A stretch of 55,044 bases of DNA. Origin: Pirellulales bacterium (GTDB lineage Bacteria > Planctomycetota > Planctomycetia > Pirellulales > JANQPP01). The stretch is taken from contig JANQPP010000021.1 of NCBI GenBank assembly GCA_028289405.1, positions 1-55,044 on the forward strand. The letters are read 5' to 3'. The notes below the pieces were generated by a model. It made no database searches, was not told where the DNA came from, and saw only the letters and a program-made list of their open reading frames with translations. Positions 25,973 to 34,516 of this stretch are shown piece by piece (position 1 is the first letter of the stretch; the number at the start of each line of letters is the position of its first letter). A program made the translations under genes and the position numbers.

Positions 25973-26488
25973 ATGCGAGTCGAATTCGTCAATCCGTTCA
26001 TCAAATCCTTAGCGAACACCTTTGAAGTCATGTTGCATCAAAAGGTGACGCGGGGCGATTTGGAGCTGAAGAGCAATTTCTGTCCGCTGCATCCGGTGAG
26101 CGGAATCATCGGCCTCTCCGGCAAGGCGACCGGCACGGTCGTCCTCAGCCTCTCCGAGATCGTCGCTCTAAAAGCGGCTTCCACGATGCTCATGACCGAA
26201 CTCTCCGTCATTGATGATGATGTAACCGATGCGGTGGGCGAGTTGGTCAACATGGTCACCGGCGGCGCGAAGGCTGAGTTGGAAGCCTACAATTTGTCCA
26301 TCAGCCTCCCCGGCGTGGTCACGGGAAAAAATCACTCCGTGAACTTCCCCTCGAAAGTGACTCCCATCTGCGTTCCCTTTTCGACCGATTGGGGCCCCTT
26401 GGCCCTTGAGGTCGGGCTGATCACGAGTTCCGAAATACCTGCTGCCAGCAGCGATACTACCCAACAACCTCAGGAGGTCTCGTCATGA
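25973..26488 (+). CDS. cheX: CheX-like phosphatase, 171 aa
   Basis: This is a CheY-P phosphatase of the CheX type. The protein begins MRVEFVNPFIKSLANTFEVM, the common start of the family. The active-site signature D-x3-E-x2-N is present as DAVGELVN (about residues 83-90), followed by the TGGAKAELE helix. It is a second phosphatase beside the CheC-like protein and lies directly before a second CheY (ATGA overlap at 26485), which is probably its substrate. A TTG start at 25958 is in frame but less likely. Confidence 0.87.
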   Translation: MRVEFVNPFIKSLANTFEVMLHQKVTRGDLELKSNFCPLHPVSGIIGLSGKATGTVVLSLSEIVALKAASTMLMTELSVIDDDVTDAVGELVNMVTGGAKAELEAYNLSISLPGVVTGKNHSVNFPSKVTPICVPFSTDWGPLALEVGLITSSEIPAASSDTTQQPQEVSS

Positions 26489-26844
26489 CCAAAGTTTTGC
26501 TCGCCGATGATTCCAGCACCATGCGGAAGATTATTCTGCGGTCCCTGAACGCCGTGGGATATTCCGATGTAACCGAAGCCGCCGACGGCGAAGAGGCCCT
26601 TCAGGTTTTCGGGCAGGAGCAGTTCGACCTCGTGCTCACGGACTGGAACATGCCGAAGAAGACCGGCTTAGAGCTCATCCGGGATATCCGTCAGTCAAAT
26701 ACGACGGTGCCGATCATCATGATCACCACCGAAGCGGAAAAGACCCGCGTGCTCGAAGCGGTTCAAGCCGGCGTTTCGGACTACCTCGTGAAACCCTTCG
26801 ACGCCGAGACCTTGCGGGCCAAACTGGAAAAACAGGGTTGCTGA
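26485..26844 (+). CDS. cheY: CheY-like response regulator 2
   Basis: This is a single receiver domain of 119 aa, closer to classical CheY than the first copy. It has ADD (7-9), the phospho-acceptor in LTDWNMP, Thr in IMITT and Lys in VKPF. Translational coupling to cheX (4-nt overlap) suggests the two act together. With two CheY proteins and two Hpt domains on CheA, the phosphate may be split between an output and a sink. Confidence 0.92.
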   Translation: MTKVLLADDSSTMRKIILRSLNAVGYSDVTEAADGEEALQVFGQEQFDLVLTDWNMPKKTGLELIRDIRQSNTTVPIIMITTEAEKTRVLEAVQAGVSDYLVKPFDAETLRAKLEKQGC

Positions 26845-26940
26845 GCATCCAGGAACTTTCATCGGACACTGGCCAACGGAAAGCTTCTGGTCTTTGCCTA
26901 AGTCCGCTTGGGTATCCGCGAGCCGAGGATGGAAAGACGC

Positions 26941-28053
26941 ATGGCAGAAAAGACGACTCGCGTTTTAGTGGTGGATGATTCCCGCGTCATCCGAGAAATG
27001 ATCAGCGACTTTCTGCGCATGGAGCCGGACTTCCAGGTCGCTGGTACCGCCTGTAGTGGCGAAGAGGCATTAAAAAAACTGCCTGGGCTGCGGCCCGACG
27101 TGATCACGCTTGACGTACAGATGCCAGGGCTCGATGGCCTGGAGACACTCAAGAGAATTCTGGAAATCGAGCCCATTCCCGTGGTGATGGTCAGTTCCGT
27201 CACGCACCGCGACGCGACGGCGACGCTGGATGCCCTGGAATTGGGCGCGGTGGATTACATCCCCAAGCCAGACTCGCTCGCCGCGGGTCGCCGGGGGTTT
27301 CGCGAAGAACTGACAAGAAAAATCCGTTCCGTTTCCGGCGTCGATGTCCGTGGTATTTTGCAGATTCGCCGGCAAAGGGCAGCACGCCGCCGCACGACGC
27401 AGGCCAAACCGGAACGGAACAGCCAGGCGGAACGCCAACTCGCGAACAAATGCATCGCGATTGGCATCTCCACCGGTGGTCCGCCAGCCCTGTCAAGCCT
27501 TTTCAGTGAATTGGCCCCGCCCATGCCCCCCATCCTGGTGGTGCAGCACATGCCTGGCCATTTCACGGGCGCATTTGCCAAACGCCTGGATGGATTATCC
27601 CAGCTCGTGATTCAAGAAGCCAAAACGGGGGATACACTCCGAACCAATGGCGTCTGGATCGCGCCCGGAGGCAAACAGATGGAAATTCATCAACGTGGCC
27701 GCGAGGCCGTGATTCGTGTCCGCGATGGTGAGCCGGTTTCAGGGCATATCCCCTCGGTGGACGTAACCATGAATGCCGCCGCGGTGGTCTTCAAGAATCG
27801 TTGTTTGGGCGTGATCATGACCGGCATGGGCCGCGACGGCGTCGATGGCTGCCGCGCCATCCGGGAGACCGGCGGTTACGTTCTGGGTCAGGACGAGGCG
27901 ACTTCCGATGTCTATGGCATGAATAAAGCGGCCTTCGTGGAAGGGCATGTCGACCGCCAATTCGGGCTGCCCAAAGCCGCCTCCGCCATTAGCCAAGAAG
28001 TACGCCGCCGCTGGCTCGAGCAAGCACGGCCAAGTTTGGCGTCTCGTGCTTAA
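26941..28053 (+). CDS. cheB: CheB receptor methylesterase/response regulator, 370 aa
   Basis: CheB removes methyl groups from receptors after phosphorylation by CheA. The N-terminal receiver (about 5-120) has VVDDS, LDVQMPGLDG, VSS and PKP. The C-terminal esterase (about 175-360) has the triad Ser in GISTGGP, His in VVQHMPGHFT and Asp in MTGMGRDGVDG. A basic linker joins the two. I prefer the ATG at 26941 (GGAAAG upstream); two earlier in-frame ATGs would add 4-11 residues. With CheR and CheD this completes an adaptation set. Confidence 0.93.
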   Translation: MAEKTTRVLVVDDSRVIREMISDFLRMEPDFQVAGTACSGEEALKKLPGLRPDVITLDVQMPGLDGLETLKRILEIEPIPVVMVSSVTHRDATATLDALELGAVDYIPKPDSLAAGRRGFREELTRKIRSVSGVDVRGILQIRRQRAARRRTTQAKPERNSQAERQLANKCIAIGISTGGPPALSSLFSELAPPMPPILVVQHMPGHFTGAFAKRLDGLSQLVIQEAKTGDTLRTNGVWIAPGGKQMEIHQRGREAVIRVRDGEPVSGHIPSVDVTMNAAAVVFKNRCLGVIMTGMGRDGVDGCRAIRETGGYVLGQDEATSDVYGMNKAAFVEGHVDRQFGLPKAASAISQEVRRRWLEQARPSLASRA

Positions 28054-28106
28054 ACCTAGGATGACTAGGCCAAGAATAAACCACGTTGGCAGAACAGGAA
28101 TGTGTC

Positions 28107-28538
28107 ATGGGAGTCGCCGCCAAAATCCTGATGACCCGCCCCGTGATCTGCGTCCGCGAGGACACGCCAGTCGATGAAGTCATGCACGTCCTGTTGAGGC
28201 ACCACATCAGCGGCGTCCCCGTGGTGGATGAAAAAGACCGGCTCGTGGGCATGATCTCCGAACTGGACCTTCTGCACATGCTTCAAGAACAAGAACAGGA
28301 ACAGATCGGGATCAAAAACTTTGTCAGCCGGGAGGTGATTTCCGTGCCCGAAGACGCCTCCATCTTCGAGATCGCCGAGATCTTTCTGGCCCGGCGGGTC
28401 CGTCGGCTGCCAGTCGTCACGGACGGCAAGGTGGTGGGCATTATCAGCCGCCGCGACTTGATTCGCCAGATTCATCAAATCCGCGCGCGTTTCGCGCCAC
28501 AGCCAGACACTTCCTCATTGCGGCCCACGGCGGTTTGA
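28107..28538 (+). CDS. CBS-pair domain protein, 143 aa
   Basis: This is a stand-alone pair of CBS domains, which usually bind adenine nucleotides and act as energy or ligand sensors. CBS1 (about 8-65) has MTRPVICVREDTPV and ISGVPVVDEKDRLVGMIS. CBS2 (about 75-135) has SVPEDASIFEIA, RRLPVV and KVVGIISRRDL. A Gln/Glu-rich hinge lies between. It starts at 28107 after AGGA, 53 bp downstream of cheB, and so may be the last gene of the cluster. Confidence 0.85.
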   Translation: MGVAAKILMTRPVICVREDTPVDEVMHVLLRHHISGVPVVDEKDRLVGMISELDLLHMLQEQEQEQIGIKNFVSREVISVPEDASIFEIAEIFLARRVRRLPVVTDGKVVGIISRRDLIRQIHQIRARFAPQPDTSSLRPTAV

Positions 28539-29154
28539 TCTCCCCTCGGCGCGGCACCCGCTCACGGATGTTAGGCAGCGGACTGACTCGCGACTAATGG
28601 AGACGTAAAACAACAGATCGCCCACAGCGGCACCGTCAGAAATGTTTGCCGAGCGGAAACCGCTCAAATCGCCGGCTGATTGTTGACATCCAACAGGAGC
28701 ATGGGCTCCAAGCCAGCAAGTGACGGGACTCTAGCGACTCGAAGGTGAGCGATGTGGAATAAGCTCGCCGAAGATGTTTCGAGGTCACGAGGCCAATTCT
28801 CCGATCGAGTTGGGAAATCCGCATCTTCCTTGAACGACTGACAATACCGTGATCTCTGTTTGTCAGCCACCACGCTTTTCCAGATCCTGGGATACAGGCA
28901 TCGAATTGTGGAATTTTTTCATTCTTTGCCAACCAGTCGCTAACAAAGTGACGGGCCACGAATGAAACGGCGGCTGCCGGAGAAGCTCTCCTACCCAGCA
29001 GCCTTCACGTTTTTCACAGACGGAGAAGCCGCACATCGCAGCAGGCAAATCACCGAAAACGGTTGACCTAAAAGGCGCTTAGGGACCAAAATCAGAAGAG
29101 TAATGCCTTACCAGCGGGACCGCTTCTAGCTCGCGGCGCGGATGGTCTCGCGAT
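28539..29154. other. About 600 bp between the chemosensory cluster and the DUF1549 gene
   Basis: No intact gene is supported. The stretch contains a decayed LEPR-type export-signal gene on the minus strand (28664-28824), listed separately. I see no terminator with a clear T-run. Confidence 0.5.
28664..28824 (-). pseudogene. Relic of a LEPR-XLL-type exported protein N terminus
   Basis: From an ATG at 28824 the frame reads to SLTFESLESRHLLA, the planctomycete LEPR-like signal (F-E-x-L-E-x-R-x-L-L-A). A change of frame at about 28711 then gives GLEPMLLLDVNNQPAI and a stop. Intact family members continue for hundreds of residues. This is therefore a frameshifted and truncated fragment, probably the start of a lost surface protein gene. 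Confidence 0.45.
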
Positions 29155-31632
29155 ATGCACGCCTCGGTCTCCAGGAAACGCTCCATGTGGCGGTTGGTTC
29201 TCTTCGCATTGGTTATGAGTTCGTGGCTCGTGCCCGATCCATTGCTGGGCAATGAGACCGAACCGGTCAATGCAGCCTGGTTCGAGGCACAAATCCGTCC
29301 GCTGCTGGCGAACCATTGCCTCCAGTGCCACGGCGAGGAGAAGCAAGAGGGAAACCTACGGTTCGATTCGCTGGCGAGCATGCTGGAAGGAGGCGATAGC
29401 GGGCCGGCACTGGTCCCCGGCGATCCCACGGCGAGCCTCATCGTCGAGGCGCTCCATCAAGAGAGCTTTGAGATGCCTCCTTCGGGGCCGCTGCCGCCCG
29501 AAGAAATCGCTCGGTTCGAAGTTTGGATTCTGCACGGCGCTCCTTGGCCCGAGCATACCGCACAGATCCGCGCGGCAGCGAAAACCATTACGGAGGAGGA
29601 CCGCGACTGGTGGGCCTTCCGTCCCTTGGCCAAGCCACTCGTCCCGGAGACTGGAAACGACGTTTGGTCGCGGCATCCCCTCGACCGCTTCGTCTACCGC
29701 AAGCTGGCCGAGCAGGGCATGCAGCCCGCTCCACGCGCGGACCGTGCCGTGCTTGTCAGGCGGCTGTATTTCGACTTACTAGGGCTGCCCCCCTCGCCGG
29801 AAGAGATCCAAGAGTTCGTCGATGATTCCACACCCGACGCCTGGGACCGTCTGATCGAAAAGCTTCTGGCGGATCCTCGCCACGGCGAGCATTGGGCTCG
29901 GCACTGGCTCGACCTGGTCCGCTACGCAGAGTCGGACGGCTGGAACAAGGACGCGTATCGCCCCCGCATTTGGCGGTATCGTGATTACGTAGTGCGGTCA
30001 TTCAACGAGGATAAGCCGTACCCCCAATTCGTCCGCGAACAGTTAGCCGGGGACGAACTGCCCGGCGATGACCCAGAGGCCCTCGCTGCCACCGGGTTTT
30101 TGCGACTCGGGATTTATGAATACAATCAGCGCGACGCCCGAGGCCAATGGAATGACATCCTCAACGAGATCACGGACGTCACGGGCGACGTGTTCCTCGG
30201 AATGGGGATGGCCTGTGCCCGCTGCCATGACCACAAGTTCGACCCCATCTTGCAGGAGGATTACTTCAAGCTGCGGGCGTTTTTGGAGCCCATGGTCTGG
30301 CGGGACGACTTGCACCACGCCACGGCAGAGCAGCGCGCCGAACATGCCGCGCGGGAAGCAGAATGGGAAGCCGCGACGGTCTCGTTGCGCGAAGAAATCG
30401 ATGCCTTGATCGGCCCCTACCACAAGCGCAAATGGAAAACGACGGTCGACAAGTTTCCACTGGAAATTCAGGCCTGTTTCCGGAAACCGGCCTCCGAACG
30501 AAACTCTTGGGAACAACAGATGACCTACCTCGTCGAGCGGCAATTCGAGGAGGAAGGGGGCGGACCACTGGCAAACATGTCCAAGGAAGACCGCCAGGAA
30601 TACGAGCGGCTGAAGCAGGCCCTGGCGGCATTCGACGATCTCAAACCCAAACCGCTGCCGACGTTGATGGCCGCCAGCGATCATGCCGGGCCGATCGCGC
30701 CCACGGTGATTCCCGATGATCCCACGGGACAGCCGGTCGGACCGGGAGTGCCGGCGGTATTGGATATGCCTGGGTTCGACTTGCCGGAAATCCAGGGAGA
30801 TTCAACGTCCAGCGGCCGGCGCATGGCCCTCGCCACGTGGATCGGCCAACCCGACAACCCGATCACTACGCGGGTCATCGTTAATCGCATTTGGCAGCAT
30901 CACTTTGGCGAGGGGCTCGTGCCCACGGCGAACGATTTCGGGCACTTGGGCCAAACTCCGTCGCATCCCGAACTGCTGGACTGGCTGGCCGCGACCTTCG
31001 TGGAGCAAGGCTGGAGCTTCAAGAATCTGCATCGCTTGATTCTGACCTCCGCCACGTGGCAACAGTCCTCGTATCATCCACAAGCAGACATGTACCAACA
31101 GCGGGATCCCGAGGAACGTCTGCTGTGGCGGGCCCGCGTGCGGCGGCTTTCGGCGGAGCAAATTCGGGACGCCATGCTCACAGTAACCGGTGAATTGAAA
31201 GCCTCGCTGGGAGGCCCCAGCGTGTCCCGATCTCGTCCCCGCCGTTCGCTCTACATCAAGAGTTTTCGCAACACGCCCGACGAATTCCTGCACGCCTTCG
31301 ACATGGCCAATGGCCTCAAAAGCGTCGCTACAAGAGACCCGACCACCACGCCTACACAAGCGCTCATGATGATCAATGGAGAGTATCTGCTCGCGCGGGC
31401 CGAAAAATTTGCCGAACGGATCACTAATTCACCCGATCGGACTGGCGAGGAAGTATTGCGGCAAGGATTCCAGCTTGCCTGGGGAAGGCCGCCGTCCGCT
31501 ACTGAACTGTCCGCCGCGCTGCGTTTCGCGGCCGATGCTGACGAGCAAGATGCCCATTGCACCAATCAGAAAAAGCTGGTCGATTTCTGCCATGTGCTGC
31601 TGAATTCCAATCCGTTCCTCTATGTGGATTGA
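29155..31632 (+). CDS. DUF1549/DUF1553 cytochrome-domain protein (PSCyt1-PSCyt2-PSD1), 825 aa
   Basis: This is a large exported protein of a planctomycete-expanded family with unknown substrate. Order: signal peptide (1-32), a PSCyt1 c-type haem domain with CLQCHG (Cys55, Cys58, His59) and a possible Met ligand in EMPPSG (about 107), PSCyt2/DUF1549 (about 170-385, including a second haem-like site CARCHDHKFD), an acidic linker, and PSD1/DUF1553 (about 555-805: TRVIVNRIWQHHFGEGLV, DFGHLG..PSHPELLDWLA). An ATG at 29185 has the better ribosome site (AGGAAA), but the 29155 start gives the basic signal-peptide head. It is followed 45 bp later by its usual DUF1501 partner. Confidence 0.9.
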   Translation: MHASVSRKRSMWRLVLFALVMSSWLVPDPLLGNETEPVNAAWFEAQIRPLLANHCLQCHGEEKQEGNLRFDSLASMLEGGDSGPALVPGDPTASLIVEALHQESFEMPPSGPLPPEEIARFEVWILHGAPWPEHTAQIRAAAKTITEEDRDWWAFRPLAKPLVPETGNDVWSRHPLDRFVYRKLAEQGMQPAPRADRAVLVRRLYFDLLGLPPSPEEIQEFVDDSTPDAWDRLIEKLLADPRHGEHWARHWLDLVRYAESDGWNKDAYRPRIWRYRDYVVRSFNEDKPYPQFVREQLAGDELPGDDPEALAATGFLRLGIYEYNQRDARGQWNDILNEITDVTGDVFLGMGMACARCHDHKFDPILQEDYFKLRAFLEPMVWRDDLHHATAEQRAEHAAREAEWEAATVSLREEIDALIGPYHKRKWKTTVDKFPLEIQACFRKPASERNSWEQQMTYLVERQFEEEGGGPLANMSKEDRQEYERLKQALAAFDDLKPKPLPTLMAASDHAGPIAPTVIPDDPTGQPVGPGVPAVLDMPGFDLPEIQGDSTSSGRRMALATWIGQPDNPITTRVIVNRIWQHHFGEGLVPTANDFGHLGQTPSHPELLDWLAATFVEQGWSFKNLHRLILTSATWQQSSYHPQADMYQQRDPEERLLWRARVRRLSAEQIRDAMLTVTGELKASLGGPSVSRSRPRRSLYIKSFRNTPDEFLHAFDMANGLKSVATRDPTTTPTQALMMINGEYLLARAEKFAERITNSPDRTGEEVLRQGFQLAWGRPPSATELSAALRFAADADEQDAHCTNQKKLVDFCHVLLNSNPFLYVD

Positions 31633-31677
31633 CCCCCGCATTCCTCCGACAAATATCAGCCGAAAGGCAATGCCATC

Positions 31678-33114
31678 GTGTTCTCCCGCCTCTGTCGCCA
31701 ACATCAGTTGCCGCATCATGAAGCGACGTATTCTCGCCGCGACTTTCTGCTCAAAAGCGGAGCCGGCTTCGGTTCGGTGGCCCTGAGTGGTCTGTTGCGG
31801 GAAGAGGCCGCCCGCGCCGCGGCCTTGCCGGTTGCTCACCATCCGCCCCGCGCCAAGAACGTGATCTGGCTGTTCATGGAGGGAGGGCCCAGCCATCTTG
31901 ATCTGCTCGATCCCAAGCCACTATTGAACAAGCTGGCCGGCCAGCCGCTCCCAGACGGTTTCCAGGAACCGATCACTGCCATGGGAGAGAAGGGTTCGCC
32001 ACTCTTGGTGGCGCCGCGCACTTGGCGGCAGCATGGCGCGAGCGGGCTCTGGGCCTCCGAATGGATTCCCCACACCGCGAAGTGCCTGGATGACATTGCC
32101 GTGATCCGCTCCTGCTGGACCAACGGCATCAATCACTCCGGCGGTGTCTGCCAGATGAACACTTGCATCGATGTGGCCGGCCGGCCTTCGCTGGGTGCCT
32201 GGGTCAGCTATGGGCTGGGGACGGAGAACAAAAATCTTCCCGCGTTCGTCGTGATGTGTGACAACGCCGGCCAGCCGGTGAATGGTCCCCGCAACTGGGG
32301 GTCGGGATTCATGCCGGCCAGCTACCAGGGCGTCCGCATCAACGGGGCCGGGAAGGAGCCGATCGCCCATCTTCACCTCCCGCCCGGTTATTCTCCTGCT
32401 CGGCAGCGGGACAAACTGGAATTACTGGAGGAATTCAATCGCGCGCATGCCGTCGCCAGGCCACAGCAGAGTGAACTGGAGGCCCGCATTCGCAGTTACG
32501 AACTGGCATTTCGCATGCAGGCGGAAGCGCCGGAAGCCGTGGACCTGGCCGACGAAACCGCGCGGACGCATGCTCAATACGGGCTCGACCAAAAGGAGAC
32601 CGCTTCCTTCGGACGCATTTGCCTCTTGGCCCGGCGGCTGGTGGAACGGGGAGTGCGGTTCGTGCAGCTTTATTCCGGCGCGGGAAGTAAATGGGATTCG
32701 CATTCCGATATCGAAATCAACCATCCCCGCTTGTGCCGCTCAATGGACCTGCCCGTCGCCGGCTTGCTGACGGACCTCAAACAGCGGGGCCTGCTCGACG
32801 AAACGCTCGTGATCTGGGGCGGCGAATTCGGTCGCACGCCCATGAGCGAAAAAGGGGATGGCCGCGACCACAATCCGACCGGCTTTACCATCTGGATGGC
32901 CGGCGGCGGCGTGCAAGGCGGGCAGGTCATCGGCTCCACCGATGAACTCGGCCTCTATGCCGTGGAAAACCGCATGCATGTGCGGGACATCCACGCCTCC
33001 ATTCTCTGGCTGCTGGGGCTCGACAACATGCGGCTCACGTATGATCACAAGGGCCGCCCGGAGCGGCCCACCATCAACGAAGGCCGCTTCAACCGCAAGC
33101 TGATCAGCGGTTAA
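31678..33114 (+). CDS. DUF1501 protein with Tat signal, 478 aa
   Basis: This is a sulfatase-like-fold protein of unknown activity that nearly always accompanies DUF1549/DUF1553 genes in planctomycetes. The N terminus has a twin-arginine signal (SRRDFLLKSGAGF at about 19-31), so it is exported folded. The core shows NVIWLFMEGGPSHLDLLDPK, IAVIRSCWTNGINHSGG, GVRFVQLYSGAG..WDSH, and the late metal-site-like GGEFGRTP and GDGRDHNP. It starts with GTG at 31678 after GAAAGG. With the preceding gene it forms a two-gene unit that may handle a complex polysaccharide or another oxidised substrate; this is inference. Confidence 0.9.
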   Translation: MFSRLCRQHQLPHHEATYSRRDFLLKSGAGFGSVALSGLLREEAARAAALPVAHHPPRAKNVIWLFMEGGPSHLDLLDPKPLLNKLAGQPLPDGFQEPITAMGEKGSPLLVAPRTWRQHGASGLWASEWIPHTAKCLDDIAVIRSCWTNGINHSGGVCQMNTCIDVAGRPSLGAWVSYGLGTENKNLPAFVVMCDNAGQPVNGPRNWGSGFMPASYQGVRINGAGKEPIAHLHLPPGYSPARQRDKLELLEEFNRAHAVARPQQSELEARIRSYELAFRMQAEAPEAVDLADETARTHAQYGLDQKETASFGRICLLARRLVERGVRFVQLYSGAGSKWDSHSDIEINHPRLCRSMDLPVAGLLTDLKQRGLLDETLVIWGGEFGRTPMSEKGDGRDHNPTGFTIWMAGGGVQGGQVIGSTDELGLYAVENRMHVRDIHASILWLLGLDNMRLTYDHKGRPERPTINEGRFNRKLISG

Positions 33115-33269
33115 CCCGCGCGCCGCTTCAGGCGAGTCGCTAGGTCATGTCTCCTAGGATGCCGAAGGATTCGAACTTCTCGGCCGTCCACTGAACATCG
33201 CCTCAGGTCGTTGCCAAGGCGGCGCGGGCGAGAAACACCACAAAGGCGTTTTTCGCCGGACTGGTCGGT

Positions 33270-34118
33270 TCACGGCCCCTCAAAGAAGACACTGAAGCCC
33301 GCGGGCAATTGCCGGTCGTGGTTATCGATTTCCAATACGCAGCGAAACGTTTGCGTGGCCGGATCGATAAGCGGCGAATGCGATATAAGCTTCGCGTTCA
33401 ATCTCCTGTTCACGGGCGCCCCGGCCAGAAGAGAATATTCTCCACCGATTTCTAGCTGGCCAAACCATTGGAGCGGCAAATAGAGCTCGCATTGTAGCCG
33501 TTCCATGTTGGCCATTTCCAGAAGTGTTTCTGCCCGGTTCATGGTTTGTCCGGACACCGCGTCCACCCGAACAATTTGGCCCGCGAAAGGTGCTCGGACG
33601 TTTAGCGATTCCAGCCGGGCTCTCTCCAATTCCAGCCGGCGCTCGGCTTGGACCTTCTCCTCACGCGCCAAATCCAGGCTGGCGGCAGCCTGGTCACGTC
33701 GCGCCTGGGCTTCCTCCAGTTCTCGTGCCGACCGCGCGCCCGGATCTAGCCGTTGTAGCCGTTGCAAAAGCTGGTCCGCCAAGTTCAGTTCCAATTCCGC
33801 GCGGCGAATCACCGCCGTACGCTCCGCCGCCGCCTCAGCTCCAAGCACGGCTTGCCGGGCTTCGCGGTTATCCATCACAACGAGGATCTCGCCCGCTTGG
33901 ACCTGGGCTCCCTCTTTCACGCGAAACTGCTGGACCACGCGCTCCTCGGGAAACGACAGTTCCACTTGACGCGCCGGTTCGACGATGCCTGGCAAGCCGG
34001 TTTCCGACCAGCTCTGTTCTTCCCACACCCTGACATCAGATTCAGAAGTGGGAAAAATCTCGGGAGCCGTGGGGCCATGAAACAGGACCCCCAATAGGAC
34101 GATCAGTGGAGTGTGCAT
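33270..34118 (-). CDS. HlyD/RND-type periplasmic adaptor protein, 282 aa
   Basis: This membrane-fusion adaptor bridges an inner-membrane pump and a TolC channel. A signal-like N terminus is followed by a split lipoyl domain (VVQQFRVKEGAQVQAGEILVVMDN at about 62-85 and NVRAPFAGQIVRVDAVSGQ at about 175-193). Between them lies a long coiled-coil hairpin (about 90-170), and after it a beta-barrel domain (LQCELYLPLQ). It is shorter than typical adaptors, ending just after the barrel (GFSVFFEGP). It is divergent from the TolC-like gene, so both may share control. The start has AGGTGA upstream. Confidence 0.85.
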   Translation of the reverse strand: MHTPLIVLLGVLFHGPTAPEIFPTSESDVRVWEEQSWSETGLPGIVEPARQVELSFPEERVVQQFRVKEGAQVQAGEILVVMDNREARQAVLGAEAAAERTAVIRRAELELNLADQLLQRLQRLDPGARSARELEEAQARRDQAAASLDLAREEKVQAERRLELERARLESLNVRAPFAGQIVRVDAVSGQTMNRAETLLEMANMERLQCELYLPLQWFGQLEIGGEYSLLAGAPVNRRLNAKLISHSPLIDPATQTFRCVLEIDNHDRQLPAGFSVFFEGP

Positions 34119-34516
34119 GTATCACCTGAAACGATAATTCGGACTGTCCTAGCGAGATGCCTCGGTGGAAAACGGGGCTTCCTGTGCAAGCATAGCTTCG
34201 CCTGCGGGATGAAAATGGGCTGGCCGTGCGTGACGGAGCAGTGAAGCGGCTCGGCGAATGTATACGCTTGGCACGGTCGCACCAAAAATCGCGTCCACGC
34301 GGCCAAGCCGCGCCCGGTATGGCCAGGCATGCCCTCAAATCGCTCACTTGTCCGCTCGCGTCTCGACGATGCAATGGAAATGGCAAGGAATGCCAAGCGA
34401 CGGGGAAAGAGCCAGGACCACGGATGGATTTTTCGGACAACCCTCAAACAGCGCAAGCTCCCCGTGTCCGGACGGACAGCGGCGGGATTTCAAGTGCGGC
34501 CCGCCCCGTGAAGGTG

